Positions 54,819 to 62,484 of a DNA stretch of 64,000 nucleotides are shown here, piece by piece. The stretch spans positions 1 through 64,000 of the forward strand of contig NZ_WKYV01000013.1 in assembly GCF_009677585.1 (NCBI RefSeq), given 5' to 3'. This DNA comes from Lactonifactor sp. BIOML-A5 (GTDB taxonomy: Bacteria; Bacillota; Clostridia; Lachnospirales; Lachnospiraceae). Numbering within the stretch: position 1 is the first letter of the stretch; each line of letters begins with the position of its first letter. The notes beneath the pieces were generated by a model. The model saw only the letters and a program-made list of their open reading frames with translations. It made no database searches and was not told the DNA's origin. A program made the translations under genes and the position numbers.

Positions 54819-55265
54819 ATGCGAGTAAGACTTAAGCTGAACACTAATAGGCGAGAAACGGTACGAAAAACCCTTCTGGGTTTGGGCGTAGAAATCTGTG
54901 ACGATGCCGATTTGATATTAACAGAAGATAATTACAGCGAGGGTGAGATTCTCTGCCGTAAAGACGAGGACTATATTCTTGCGCCTATCGAAGATATCTT
55001 ATATGTGGAAACACTGGGGAAATTGGTATTTGTCTATGTTGGAAATCAAAAGTATTCTACGAAGATCCGGTTGTATGAGCTGGAGAGAATGCTTCCTGCA
55101 GAAAAATTCATTCGGATTAGCAATTCAGTGATAATTGCCAGAAATGCTATAAAAAAGATTCGGCCTACCTTGGGGCAAAAGTTTTATCTAACATTAAAAA
55201 ATGGTACCGTCGTTGATGTCACAAGAACCTATTACTGTCGATTCAAAGAATATTATGGCATTTAA
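54819..55265 (+). CDS. LytTR family DNA-binding protein
   Basis: A 148-residue protein from the ATG at 54819 (MRVRLKLNTNRRE) with GAGAGG upstream. The C-terminal two thirds match a LytTR DNA-binding domain (IEDILYVETLGKLVFVYVG, YELERMLPAEKFIRISNSVIIARNAIKKI). There is no receiver domain, only a short N-terminal segment. It is followed 12 bases later by a membrane-protein gene. This resembles LytTR regulatory systems, where a membrane protein holds the regulator inactive. Likely autoregulatory. It is AT-rich compared with the rest of the element. Confidence 0.9.
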   Translation: MRVRLKLNTNRRETVRKTLLGLGVEICDDADLILTEDNYSEGEILCRKDEDYILAPIEDILYVETLGKLVFVYVGNQKYSTKIRLYELERMLPAEKFIRISNSVIIARNAIKKIRPTLGQKFYLTLKNGTVVDVTRTYYCRFKEYYGI

Positions 55266-55277
55266 GGAGGGAAAGAT

Positions 55278-56042
55278 ATGTTCAGTATTATACTAATCAT
55301 TGTTTTGATTTCAGTCATATCCTTTGTTGCAGTAACTGTGTACTATGTGCTTTATTCTCGGCATATCAATGCAAGAATTGCAAGCGGAGAAATAAAAGGA
55401 AAGCGCATGATTGACATTCCAAATGTAATTCGAACAGTAATTATTCTAGCCTTGCTAATTTATGCGGTAATTACTACTCTTGCATTAACTGCCGGCAGGA
55501 AACAAGTAATTGAGGAAAACTATGATACATTTTCCGTTATCAACTTGTCAAATTATACCTACAGTAGTTACAAAGGTACACTGCTCGATAAAGATGCTTC
55601 TTATGCAAAAAAATATTCAAGAGAAAGCAATGATGGGTATCAGAAAAGTGTCTCACAAGATGGGGATTTCGTCTTTACGTCATTTACGCGAGTTGGAGAA
55701 CGCGATGCCTTTCATCCTGATTTCTTCTGTTTTGTGGATTACATTGGAGAAAATAGTGAAGAGCTTTGCTTGTATGAGAGTTATGCGTTTATAGATACTT
55801 TTTCGCAGGAGCGTGCTAGCGAAATCGGTTCCGGCGGTGGTAGTATACAAGATGGATTTTTGGTAATTGGTAATGTAAATGATGAAGAATCTTTTAAAAT
55901 CGACTTGTCAATTCTTGATAGCCATGGAGAGGAAGCCTATTTTGAGGCTGATCGAAAAGCTTATGAAGAAGACAAGGGAAATTTCCCAGATGCGTCGGAA
56001 TATGCTTTGTCCACTAGTACTGTAGTAATTACAGTGCAGTAA
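55278..56042 (+). CDS. Membrane protein paired with LytTR regulator, unknown function
   Basis: A 254-residue protein with two membrane helices (residues about 2-26 and 52-72) separated by a short basic loop, and then a large, probably extracellular domain rich in Ser, Asp, Glu and aromatic residues. No cysteine-rich or enzymatic motif recognised. AAGGAGGG precedes the ATG. Gene order suggests it modulates the LytTR protein or is its target. That is inference. A terminator/ribosome-binding hairpin follows at 56106-56142. Confidence 0.75.
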   Translation: MFSIILIIVLISVISFVAVTVYYVLYSRHINARIASGEIKGKRMIDIPNVIRTVIILALLIYAVITTLALTAGRKQVIEENYDTFSVINLSNYTYSSYKGTLLDKDASYAKKYSRESNDGYQKSVSQDGDFVFTSFTRVGERDAFHPDFFCFVDYIGENSEELCLYESYAFIDTFSQERASEIGSGGGSIQDGFLVIGNVNDEESFKIDLSILDSHGEEAYFEADRKAYEEDKGNFPDASEYALSTSTVVITVQ

Positions 56043-56105
56043 GTGAGACAACTCCCAGTTTGCAGAATTCAACAAGTTCTTTTGTGCGGCGCACATTCGC
56101 ACACA

Positions 56106-56142
56106 TCCCTCCTATCGGGTACAATGTATCTGACAGGAGGGA
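56106..56142 (+). promoter_or_regulatory. Hairpin combining a terminator and the TnpV ribosome binding site
   Basis: TCCCTCCT (56106-56113) pairs with AGGAGGGA (56135-56142), followed by eight T residues. The 3' arm is also the ribosome binding site of the TTG-started gene at 56149. Confidence 0.6.
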
Positions 56143-56148
56143 TTTTTT

Positions 56149-56538
56149 TTGGAACTGGAAAAGCATATCACAGACGAAAAGACAGGTATCAGCTATACGC
56201 TCTGCGGAGATTACTATCTGCCGGACTTGGCACTTCCCGAAGAAAAGTATTATGAACTCGGGCGCTTCGGTCGTGCAAAGTTCCGTTACTTACAGAAATG
56301 CCACAAGGCTCTGCTGGCGAGTCTGAGGACAAGCGGGACGCTGAATGCGTATCTGCACAGTGTAGACGAGGACTGCGAGGCGCTCTTTTCCCGGTTAGCC
56401 AGGCAGTACGCCGAGCGTGAGGGCGTGACCGAACAGATGAAAGCCTACGAGATGATGAAGTGGGTCGGGCTGATGAATAACATCCGCAGCCGTGCGGAGG
56501 AGGTCGTTATGAGGGAGTATATCTATGAGGAAGATTAA
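56149..56538 (+). CDS. TnpV-like transposon protein
   Basis: A 129-residue protein starting at a TTG preceded by AGGAGGG. The sequence YTLCGDYYLPDLALPEE, the GRFGRAKFRYLQK segment and the VTEQMKAYEMMKWVGLMNNIRSRAEEVV region match TnpV proteins of Tn4451-like elements. The function of TnpV is unknown. Its stop codon overlaps the following small gene. Confidence 0.82.
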   Translation: MELEKHITDEKTGISYTLCGDYYLPDLALPEEKYYELGRFGRAKFRYLQKCHKALLASLRTSGTLNAYLHSVDEDCEALFSRLARQYAEREGVTEQMKAYEMMKWVGLMNNIRSRAEEVVMREYIYEED

Positions 56539-56665
56539 AATCAAGGTGGACGATTTTGAACTGCGGCTCATTATCCGAGCCTTGGCGGAATGGCGGAACA
56601 TCTTGATTGCCGAGAATAAACAGACCGAGGATTTAGATGAGCTGCTGATACGCTTCTGCAAATGA
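56525..56665 (+). CDS. Small protein, member C of a three-copy family
   Basis: A 46-residue protein, MRKIKIKVDDFELRLIIRAL then AEWRNILIAENKQ...LDELLIRFCK. The core I-I-R-A-L..x-R-N-I-L..E-N....L-D-E-L-L matches members A and B in the host ICE. It overlaps the TnpV-like stop by 14 bases, which suggests translational coupling. Confidence 0.7.
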   Translation: MRKIKIKVDDFELRLIIRALAEWRNILIAENKQTEDLDELLIRFCK

Positions 56666-56691
56666 CCGCTTACAACTGAATACGGAAATAG

Positions 56692-56741
56692 AAAGCACTT
56701 ATTTTCAGGGAATTATCCCACAAGAAAATAGGTGCTTTTTT
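56692..56741 (+). terminator. Terminator after the TnpV/small-protein unit
   Basis: AAAGCACTTATTTTC / GAAAATAGGTGCTTT with one G-U pair, followed by a T run. Confidence 0.85.
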
Positions 56742-56863
56742 TGTACCCAAAAGGCGGTATTTCCGATAAATCGGCAAGACGGTATAAACTCCTTACCCTG
56801 CTTTTTCCGACCCCTTACAGCGAAGAAAAACGGCGATTTTCACCCCGAAACTATGTCATTTCA

Positions 56864-56899
56864 GCACTTGATTACAAAATCAGGTGCTTTTTGTTTTTT
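56864..56899 (+). terminator. Terminator-type hairpin upstream of the repeat array
   Basis: GCACTTGATT-ACAA-AATCAGGTGC with one G-U pair, followed by TTTTTGTTTTTT. Confidence 0.75.
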
Positions 56900-56900
56900 C

Positions 56901-57260
56901 GGTTCAATCAAGTGAGATTTAAATTTTTTGGAAAAGGGTTGCCGTTTCATCTTTCTCAGTGGGAATTAGTGAAAGGACAATTTTTTCAATTATTTTTTTG
57001 AAAACACCCCCCAAAAACGCTCTCCCATTTCAAACAAGTGAGGGGCAAAAATTTTTTGAGAAAAAGGGTGTCCATTTCATCTCCCCCCGGTGGGAACAAG
57101 TGAAAGGATAAATTTTTTCGTAGATTTTCTCACAGAGCACAGATTTTGGGTGTGCATTTTGCCCCCTTTTGTCCAAATGAGTGAGGGGAAGTTTTATCTT
57201 TGGATTCCAAAACACCCGATAATTTTTCCTTTCCCAGTCCGAACAAGTGAAGGAATATTG
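56901..57260 (+). repeat. Iteron-like array, six degenerate units
   Basis: A core close to RAACAAGTGARRGG followed by an A/T tract (often AAATTTTTT) recurs with its AGTGA at 56911, 56968, 57038, 57099, 57180 and 57246 (steps of 57-81 bases). A second module, GAAAAAGGGTGTCCATTTCATC, recurs between units 1-2 and 3-4. It lies directly upstream of the RepA-like ATPase operon. Confidence 0.65.
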
Positions 57261-57438
57261 TCGCTCGACACCTTTTTACAACTGAATGACCGTCCGATTG
57301 GGATATGACCCTGCGATGATACGAGCAGGGCAACGCCGCTTAGATGGGGGCAGGCATACAAAAACGGCAATCGGGTAAAGCGGCGGTTACATACCCACGC
57401 CTTACGGCTCGGGTTGAAAACTATGGGAGGTGGTGAAA

Positions 57439-57621
57439 GTGCCACGAATGAGTAAAAAGCGGAAACAGGAATGGGCGCTGTTTCTGAATGAGAGAAACCG
57501 TATCACCGTGGGCGAGCTTTGCAGGAAGTGTCAGAACGACTGTAAGCAGAGCTTTCGGGTGCTGGTAATCGAATGCCCGAAATTTTTGAGAAAGGAGAGA
57601 AAGCGAAGAAATGAAACTTGA
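57439..57621 (+). CDS. Small basic cysteine-containing protein, unknown function
   Basis: A 60-residue protein from the GTG at 57439 (MPRMSKKRKQEWALFLNERN) with GGGAGGTGG upstream. Basic, with CRKCQNDCKQ that could bind a metal. It overlaps the ATPase gene by 11 bases, so it probably acts with it in replication. No family recognised. Confidence 0.65.
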   Translation: MPRMSKKRKQEWALFLNERNRITVGELCRKCQNDCKQSFRVLVIECPKFLRKERKRRNET

Positions 57622-58645
57622 GATTACAAAGGCAAGCGAGGTTCAGGTAAAAAGCGTGGAATGGCTGTGGTATCCGTATATTCCCTATGGCAAGGTCACG
57701 GTCTTGCAGGGCGACGCCGGTGACGGCAAAAGCACCTTGATTCTGAAGCTTGCCGCAATGCTGACAAGGGGCGAGCCAATGCCCTTTACCGACGGCGAGG
57801 GAGCAGAACCGGTCAATGTCATTTACCAGTCCACAGAGGACGACGCAGACGATACGATCGTTCCCCGCTTTATTGCCGCAGGCGGCGATACGGACAGACT
57901 GCTGTTCATCAATGAGAAGGAACAGTATCTGAGCTTTTCCGACGAGCGACTGCTGGAAGCTATCCGACAGACCAAAGCAAAGCTCATTGTCCTTGACCCC
58001 TTATCCGCATATATCGGGGAGTCAACCTCGATCAATTCCGCCAATGAAGTCCGCAGACAGTTTCGACCGCTGATTGACATCGCAAAGGAACAGGGCTGTG
58101 CGATTGTCATCGTTCATCATATGAACAAGGCAATCGGGCAGAAAGCACTGAACCGTGGCGTTGGTTCGGTGGATATTGTGGGTGCGGCAAGAAGCGTTCT
58201 GCTCGTCGGGAGAACCGATAAGGAACGCCCCGATGAGCGAATACTGGCGCAGGTCAAAAGCAACCTTGCCCCGACAGGAAATGCCATTCTCTTTTCGGTT
58301 GACGAGGGCGGTATTCACTGGCTGGAGGAAACCGCAAGGACAGCAGATGAAGTTTTGGGGAATGTATTTGCGGGAGTCGGCAGACCTGATGAGCAAATGC
58401 AGAAAGCAAAAGAAATGCTGTCCGCTTTACTCGCTGACACCCAGCCAAAGCCGCAGAGCGAAGTGATGCGTCATCTGAAAGAGGCGGGGGTCAGCGAGAG
58501 TACGGCAAAAAAAGCAAAAGCACTGCTGGGCATACGCTCTGTGAAACAGGGCGTGCAGTGGTTTTGGTTGTTGCCGGAGGGCAAGGACGAACAGGATTTC
58601 GTGACGGATAAAGACACGAAAAGCTGTGAGGATTTGCCCTTTTAA
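57611..58645 (+). CDS. RepA-like AAA ATPase (hexameric helicase type)
   Basis: A 344-residue RecA/DnaB-fold ATPase with Walker A QGDAGDGKST (near residue 36), LIVLDPLSAYIG as Walker B, IVIVHHMNKA and a C-terminal winged-helix-like region (QPKPQSEVMRHLKEAGVSESTAKKAKAL). It resembles RSF1010 RepA-type replicative helicases of small mobilisable elements. With the upstream iteron-like repeats it points to autonomous replication of the excised circle. Confidence 0.85.
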   Translation: MKLEITKASEVQVKSVEWLWYPYIPYGKVTVLQGDAGDGKSTLILKLAAMLTRGEPMPFTDGEGAEPVNVIYQSTEDDADDTIVPRFIAAGGDTDRLLFINEKEQYLSFSDERLLEAIRQTKAKLIVLDPLSAYIGESTSINSANEVRRQFRPLIDIAKEQGCAIVIVHHMNKAIGQKALNRGVGSVDIVGAARSVLLVGRTDKERPDERILAQVKSNLAPTGNAILFSVDEGGIHWLEETARTADEVLGNVFAGVGRPDEQMQKAKEMLSALLADTQPKPQSEVMRHLKEAGVSESTAKKAKALLGIRSVKQGVQWFWLLPEGKDEQDFVTDKDTKSCEDLPF

Positions 58646-58983
58646 GGGAGTCAAGGGGGAACGCCTTGCCCACCACCTTGCTTGCAAGGTGTAGTGGGTT
58701 ACACTGCAATGCACCGGGAACGGAAAACGCACGGTTTCCGTTCGGTTGGCAGTGATTTTTGCGAGCCGCCGGATATGGCGAGCAAAATATCACGGACAAC
58801 AGCATTGAGGGATTGTTTACGAGCCGCAAAGGACGGTGAGCAAACAAGACCGAAAGGCGGCAAGAGGTGCTTTGCTGTGTATCAATCGTTCCTCCCGTTC
58901 TCCGCAAAATGATACAGAGGAAGATAATTCAACGATACATTCTGAATTATTACTTCCTTGAAAATGAAACGATAAGGAGAGAA
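58646..58983. other. Non-coding region upstream of the mobilisation gene
   Basis: Holds the oriT candidate (58674-58705), a second hairpin AACGGAAA / TTTCCGTT (58719-58741) and the leader of the relaxase gene. No credible gene in the rest. Confidence 0.5.
58674..58705 (+). other. oriT candidate of the nested element (pMV158/MobV type)
   Basis: Perfect inverted repeat CACCTTGC-TT-GCAAGGTG (58674-58691) is followed directly by TAGTGGG|TTACACT. The pMV158 MobM origin has the same layout: an inverted repeat and then TAGTGTG/TTA, where the slash is the nick. The predicted nick is between 58698 and 58699. It lies 290 bases upstream of the MobV gene. Confidence 0.7.
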
Positions 58984-59577
58984 ATGCCTATGGCAAATTA
59001 CGCGATTATGCGCATAGAAAAACGCAAGCTCGGCGCTGTCGGCAGGATATGCAATCACCACGAACGACTGAAAGCCGAGTATAAAAGCAATCCCGATATT
59101 GACCCTTCGAGGACGCACCTGAACTATCACATTGTCGAGCCGACGGCAAAATACCGCAAGGCAGTACTGGACAGGATTGAAGAAGTCGGAGCTAAGCGAA
59201 GAAAGGACAGCGTGGTTATGCAGGACTGTTTCGTGGGCGGAACCCCTGACTGGCTGAAAGGAAAATCCGTTGAGGAACAGAGAAAATACTTTGATTATGC
59301 CTACCGTTTCTTTGAAAACAACTTCAAAAAAGAGAACATCATCTCGGCAGTTGTGCATTTGGACGAGGCAACTCCCCATATGCATCTTTGCTTTGTTCCG
59401 ATAACGGATAAGGGCAGATTGTCCTCTAAGGATATTATCGGAGGACCGAAAGGGCTTGTGGGCTGGCAGGATAAATTCTACGAATATATGCACGAAAAAT
59501 ATACCGACATCACAAGAGGCACACCGGCAAAGGTATCCCACAGCGAAGTCATCAGACGGCACATTCGCAAACCGTAA
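58984..59577 (+). CDS. MobV family relaxase, short form
   Basis: A 197-residue plasmid mobilisation protein (Pre/Mob family), from the ATG at 58984 or 58990 with AAGGAG upstream. It contains YAIMRIEKRKLGAVG and NHHER near the N-terminus, VVMQDCFVGGTPDWL and the metal-binding HLDEATPHMHLCF. Family members are normally around 400-500 residues. This one ends after the catalytic domain at ...RRHIRKP, so the C-terminal multimerisation part is missing. Confidence 0.88.
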   Translation: MPMANYAIMRIEKRKLGAVGRICNHHERLKAEYKSNPDIDPSRTHLNYHIVEPTAKYRKAVLDRIEEVGAKRRKDSVVMQDCFVGGTPDWLKGKSVEEQRKYFDYAYRFFENNFKKENIISAVVHLDEATPHMHLCFVPITDKGRLSSKDIIGGPKGLVGWQDKFYEYMHEKYTDITRGTPAKVSHSEVIRRHIRKP

Positions 59578-59627
59578 AAAACAGCACTACAATGACAGTA
59601 TAAAGATGATTTCAGGAGGAAAAGAAG

Positions 59628-61379
59628 ATGACACAGCAGCTTAAGAAAACAGCCCTTTATTGCAGACTTTCCAAGGACGATGAAAGACAGGGTGAGAGCC
59701 TGTCCATTGAAACGCAAAAATCCATGCTCGTGCGCTATGCACAGGAGAACGGACTGATACCCTACGAGATTTATGTGGATGACGGGTATTCGGGTTTGAA
59801 CTTTGACAGACCTGACTTTCAGCGAATGATTGATGATGTTGCAACCGGTAAAATCGGTGTGGTAGTTGTTAAGGATTTAAGCCGTTTCGGTCGTGACCAT
59901 ATTGTTGTCGGGCAGTATCAGGAATTGTATTTTCCGTCCAAAAAGGTGCGCTTTATCGCATTAAATGACGGAATTGATACCCTGAACAGTCACAGCACCG
60001 ACTATGCGGCACTGAAAAATGTAATCAACGAGTTTTACAGCCGTGATACTTCAAGGAAGATAAAAGCCGCTTTCCGTTCCAGAGCGAAAGACGGAAAGTA
60101 TCATTCCAAAACTGCGCCGTTTGGGTATCTGAAAGACCCGGACGATCACAATCATCTTATCCCTGACCCGGAAACCGCACCGGTGGTGGTTAAGATTTAT
60201 GACCTTGTGTTGAAGGGCTGGGGCAATCACCGTATCCGTGATTATCTGAGGGAAACCAAAGTGCCGGTGCCGTCCTGGTATATGCACATCAGGGGCATTG
60301 AGGACAAATCTCATATGTTTCCCGATGAAGAATCCAAGTATATCTGGAGACCCGATACGCTTCGTCTTTTGATTCGAAACCGTGTGTACTGCGGCGACTG
60401 TGTTCTCTGCAAATCCGATACGGTTTTCAAGACAAAAAAACACTTCAAGACAGATGAAGCCGACTGGATTACGGTAGAAAACACCCACGAGCCTATTGTA
60501 TCAAGAGAGACTTGGGAAAGAGCAAACGAGCTGATTGCCGTCAAGCGCAGAGAATACAAGAAAACGCTGAACGACGATTTGAATATTTTTTCCGGACTTC
60601 TCAAATGCGCTGACTGCGGAAAGGCACTGAGCCGCAGAAAATACGGCTCCAACAGTTCCCATATGATTTATGTCTGCGGAACCTATGCTACCTACGGCAG
60701 TCATAAATGCACCCAGCACAAAATTTTTGAGGAGGACTTAACGGAGGCAATGCTTGCCGATATACAGGAATTGTTTTCTGCCGTTAAAAAGGACAAGGCG
60801 AAGCTGATTGATCTGCTGATAAAGAACAAGGCAAAAAACGAGGGTAAGGCTCTGAACACGAAAGACGCACAGTACAAGCGAGTCTGCAAGCGTTTGGAGG
60901 AGGTCAATCGCCTTGTGGACAAGTTGTATGAGGACAATATTTCAGGGAAAATCAATGAAACCAACTTTGTCCGTCTGCTCAGTAAATATCAGCAGGAGCA
61001 GGAAAGCATACTTGCCGAAAAAGAAAAGCTGGAAAGCGAAACCGCCGCTGTGCGTGAAATCCGCAGTTGTGCAGAGCAGTTTGCAGACCTTTTAGAGCGA
61101 TACGGCGACATTACCGAACTGACGCCTGAAATTCTCAATATGCTGGTGGATAAAATTATGGTGTATGAGCCGAGAGCTGTTGACGGCGTTATGCGACAGC
61201 AGATTGATGTATATTACCGTTATATCGGCGTGGTAAAGCTGGTGGACTACGGCTCTACCACCTACTACAAGTCCGGCGAGGTGCTGACTGCTGCAAAGAA
61301 GCGTGAGAATGCAAAAATGGAAAAGAGAATTGCTGCCGTTAAGGAAGAAATGCAGAGCGATGAAGCCATTTCAGCATAA
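59628..61379 (+). CDS. Large serine recombinase (TnpX-like)
   Basis: A 583-residue site-specific recombinase. The N-terminal catalytic domain has YCRLSKDDERQGESLSIETQ with nucleophile Ser15 and the DLSRFGRDH arginine motif. The recombinase domain (APFGYLKDP...) is followed by a zinc-ribbon (CADCGKALSRR...C) and a coiled-coil region (about residues 400-480). It should insert and excise the element at the AATG-containing sites. AGGAGG precedes the ATG. A terminator follows. Confidence 0.96.
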   Translation: MTQQLKKTALYCRLSKDDERQGESLSIETQKSMLVRYAQENGLIPYEIYVDDGYSGLNFDRPDFQRMIDDVATGKIGVVVVKDLSRFGRDHIVVGQYQELYFPSKKVRFIALNDGIDTLNSHSTDYAALKNVINEFYSRDTSRKIKAAFRSRAKDGKYHSKTAPFGYLKDPDDHNHLIPDPETAPVVVKIYDLVLKGWGNHRIRDYLRETKVPVPSWYMHIRGIEDKSHMFPDEESKYIWRPDTLRLLIRNRVYCGDCVLCKSDTVFKTKKHFKTDEADWITVENTHEPIVSRETWERANELIAVKRREYKKTLNDDLNIFSGLLKCADCGKALSRRKYGSNSSHMIYVCGTYATYGSHKCTQHKIFEEDLTEAMLADIQELFSAVKKDKAKLIDLLIKNKAKNEGKALNTKDAQYKRVCKRLEEVNRLVDKLYEDNISGKINETNFVRLLSKYQQEQESILAEKEKLESETAAVREIRSCAEQFADLLERYGDITELTPEILNMLVDKIMVYEPRAVDGVMRQQIDVYYRYIGVVKLVDYGSTTYYKSGEVLTAAKKRENAKMEKRIAAVKEEMQSDEAISA

Positions 61380-61396
61380 TTTCCTTTTCAGCCGGT

Positions 61397-61430
61397 AAAG
61401 TGTCACTCCCTGTGGGTGGCACTTTTCTTT
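61397..61430 (+). terminator. Terminator of the serine recombinase gene
   Basis: AAAGTG.CAC / GTG.CACTTT stem with a bulge and T residues, just inside the right end of the element. Confidence 0.7.
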
Positions 61431-61438
61431 TGCGGTGA

Positions 61439-61451
61439 TGTCATCTTTATA
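61439..61451 (-). repeat. Right inverted repeat of the nested element
   Basis: TGTCATCTTTATA on the plus strand, perfect inverse of the left repeat at 54431-54443. Confidence 0.9.
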
Positions 61452-61465
61452 CGTATGTCACTAAT

Positions 61466-62074
61466 GTGAGCCTGCCGGATGACTTTGACAAGCTGCTGGC
61501 GACCATGCGCTCCCGCAACATCTCGGTGTCCATCATCATCCAGAACATCGCGCAGTTAAAGGCATTGTTTGAAAAACAGTGGGAATCCATCATCGGCAAC
61601 TGCGATGAATTCCTGTACCTGGGCGGCAACGAAACCAGCACCCACAAGCTGATCTCCGAGAACTATCTGGGAAAAAGCACCCTCTGGCTGGACACCTATG
61701 GGAAAAGCACCGGGCATTCCGGCAGCTACTCCACCAACAACCAACTGACAGGCCGTGAACTAATGACGCCAGATGAAGTCCGTATGCTGGACAACAATCT
61801 GGCGTTGCTTTTTATCCGAGGCGAAGCGCCGCTGATGGACGAAAAATACGACCTGCTGAAACATCCCAATGTCAAATACACCACAGACGGCGGTGCGCCT
61901 GCCTATACGCATGGCGGCACGGAATATGCCGTGGCCGGTCTTTCGGTCAGCCGCCTTTCACCCGCCGATCTTGCCAATGTGCAGGAGCCGGAAACAACCT
62001 TTGAACTTCTGTCCGACGAGGATATGAAGCAAATTTTCCAATTCAAGGAGGAACTGCAAAATGAAGCTGTTTAA
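61466..62074 (+). pseudogene. virD4: VirD4/TraG coupling protein, C-terminal part
   Basis: The last 202 residues of the coupling protein, beginning with the GTG that follows AAT at the element's right junction (V-S-L-P-D-D-F). It contains RNISVSIIIQNIAQLKALF, GNCDEFLYLGGNE and GRELMTPDEV typical of TraG/VirD4. Joined to residues 1-404 it would give a 606-residue protein. No ribosome binding site precedes it, so it is probably not translated alone. Confidence 0.93.
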
Positions 62075-62414
62075 CAAAACCAACATGAAGAACAAGGAGA
62101 CCCGCCGTCTGCCGATGGGCAAAACCAGCAAGCGCGCCCTCTCCGCTTATGCGGCTCTGGTGCTGATTCTCTGCTGCACGACCACCACGGCATTTGCCGC
62201 CAGCGACCCGCTGACGGTCATCAATAATCTGTCCGAGTTCATCTTTGGCCTGATCCGCGCCATCGGTATGATCCTGCTGGGCTTCGGCATCGTGCAGATC
62301 GGCCTGTCCCTCAAATCCCACGATCCCAGCCAGCGCGCCAACGGCTTCCTCACTCTGGCAGGCGGCGTTATCATCACCTTTGCAAAGGAGATTTTGACCC
62401 TGATTACCGGCTGA
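62061..62414 (+). CDS. Maff2 family membrane protein
   Basis: A 117-residue protein with an N-terminal signal-like segment (SAYAALVLILCCTTTTAFA) and a glycine-rich two-helix core (FIFGLIRAIGMILLGFGIVQIG; GVIITFAKEILTLI). Maff2 proteins are VirB2/TrbC-like, small channel or pilin-type parts of ICE secretion systems. AAGGAGGAA precedes the ATG. Overlaps the virD4 stop by 14 bases. Confidence 0.85.
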   Translation: MKLFNKTNMKNKETRRLPMGKTSKRALSAYAALVLILCCTTTTAFAASDPLTVINNLSEFIFGLIRAIGMILLGFGIVQIGLSLKSHDPSQRANGFLTLAGGVIITFAKEILTLITG

Positions 62415-62484
62415 TTCAAAACGGCAGTCTGGGGGCGGGCCGGCTGCGGCCTGCCCCTGACTTCGCCGGAAAGGAGGTTTTTCG

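Larger units (their letters stand above)
56666..57438. other. Non-coding region with hairpins and the iteron-like array
   Basis: About 770 bases without a credible gene. It contains two terminator hairpins (56692-56741, 56864-56899), then the repeat array at 56901-57260, and a leader for the small gene at 57439. This is the likely replication origin of the element. Confidence 0.55.
54422..61466 (+). mobile_element. Integrative mobilisable element inserted in virD4
   Basis: An insert of about 7,045 bp. Flanks read GAGTTCGCCAATG...(insert)...AATGTGAGCCTG. AATG occurs at 54418-54421 and 61463-61466, so removal of one copy rebuilds GCCAATGTGAGC and a continuous virD4 frame. Inside each end is the perfect 13-bp inverted repeat TATAAAGATGACA (54431-54443 and 61439-61451). 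The right end carries the large serine recombinase that should catalyse insertion and excision. A MobV relaxase, a RepA-like ATPase and a TnpV-like gene complete the backbone. A LytTR/membrane-protein pair is the likely cargo. Confidence 0.92.

Noticed and set aside
56901..57260. CRISPR array
   Set aside because: Repeat units are degenerate, spacing is irregular (57-81 bases), the intervening sequence is itself partly repeated, and there are no cas genes. An iteron-type array fits better.
54418..61466. Insertion as a simple insertion sequence with DDE transposase
   Set aside because: There is no DDE transposase. The recombinase is a large serine recombinase, and the insert carries relaxase and replication genes.
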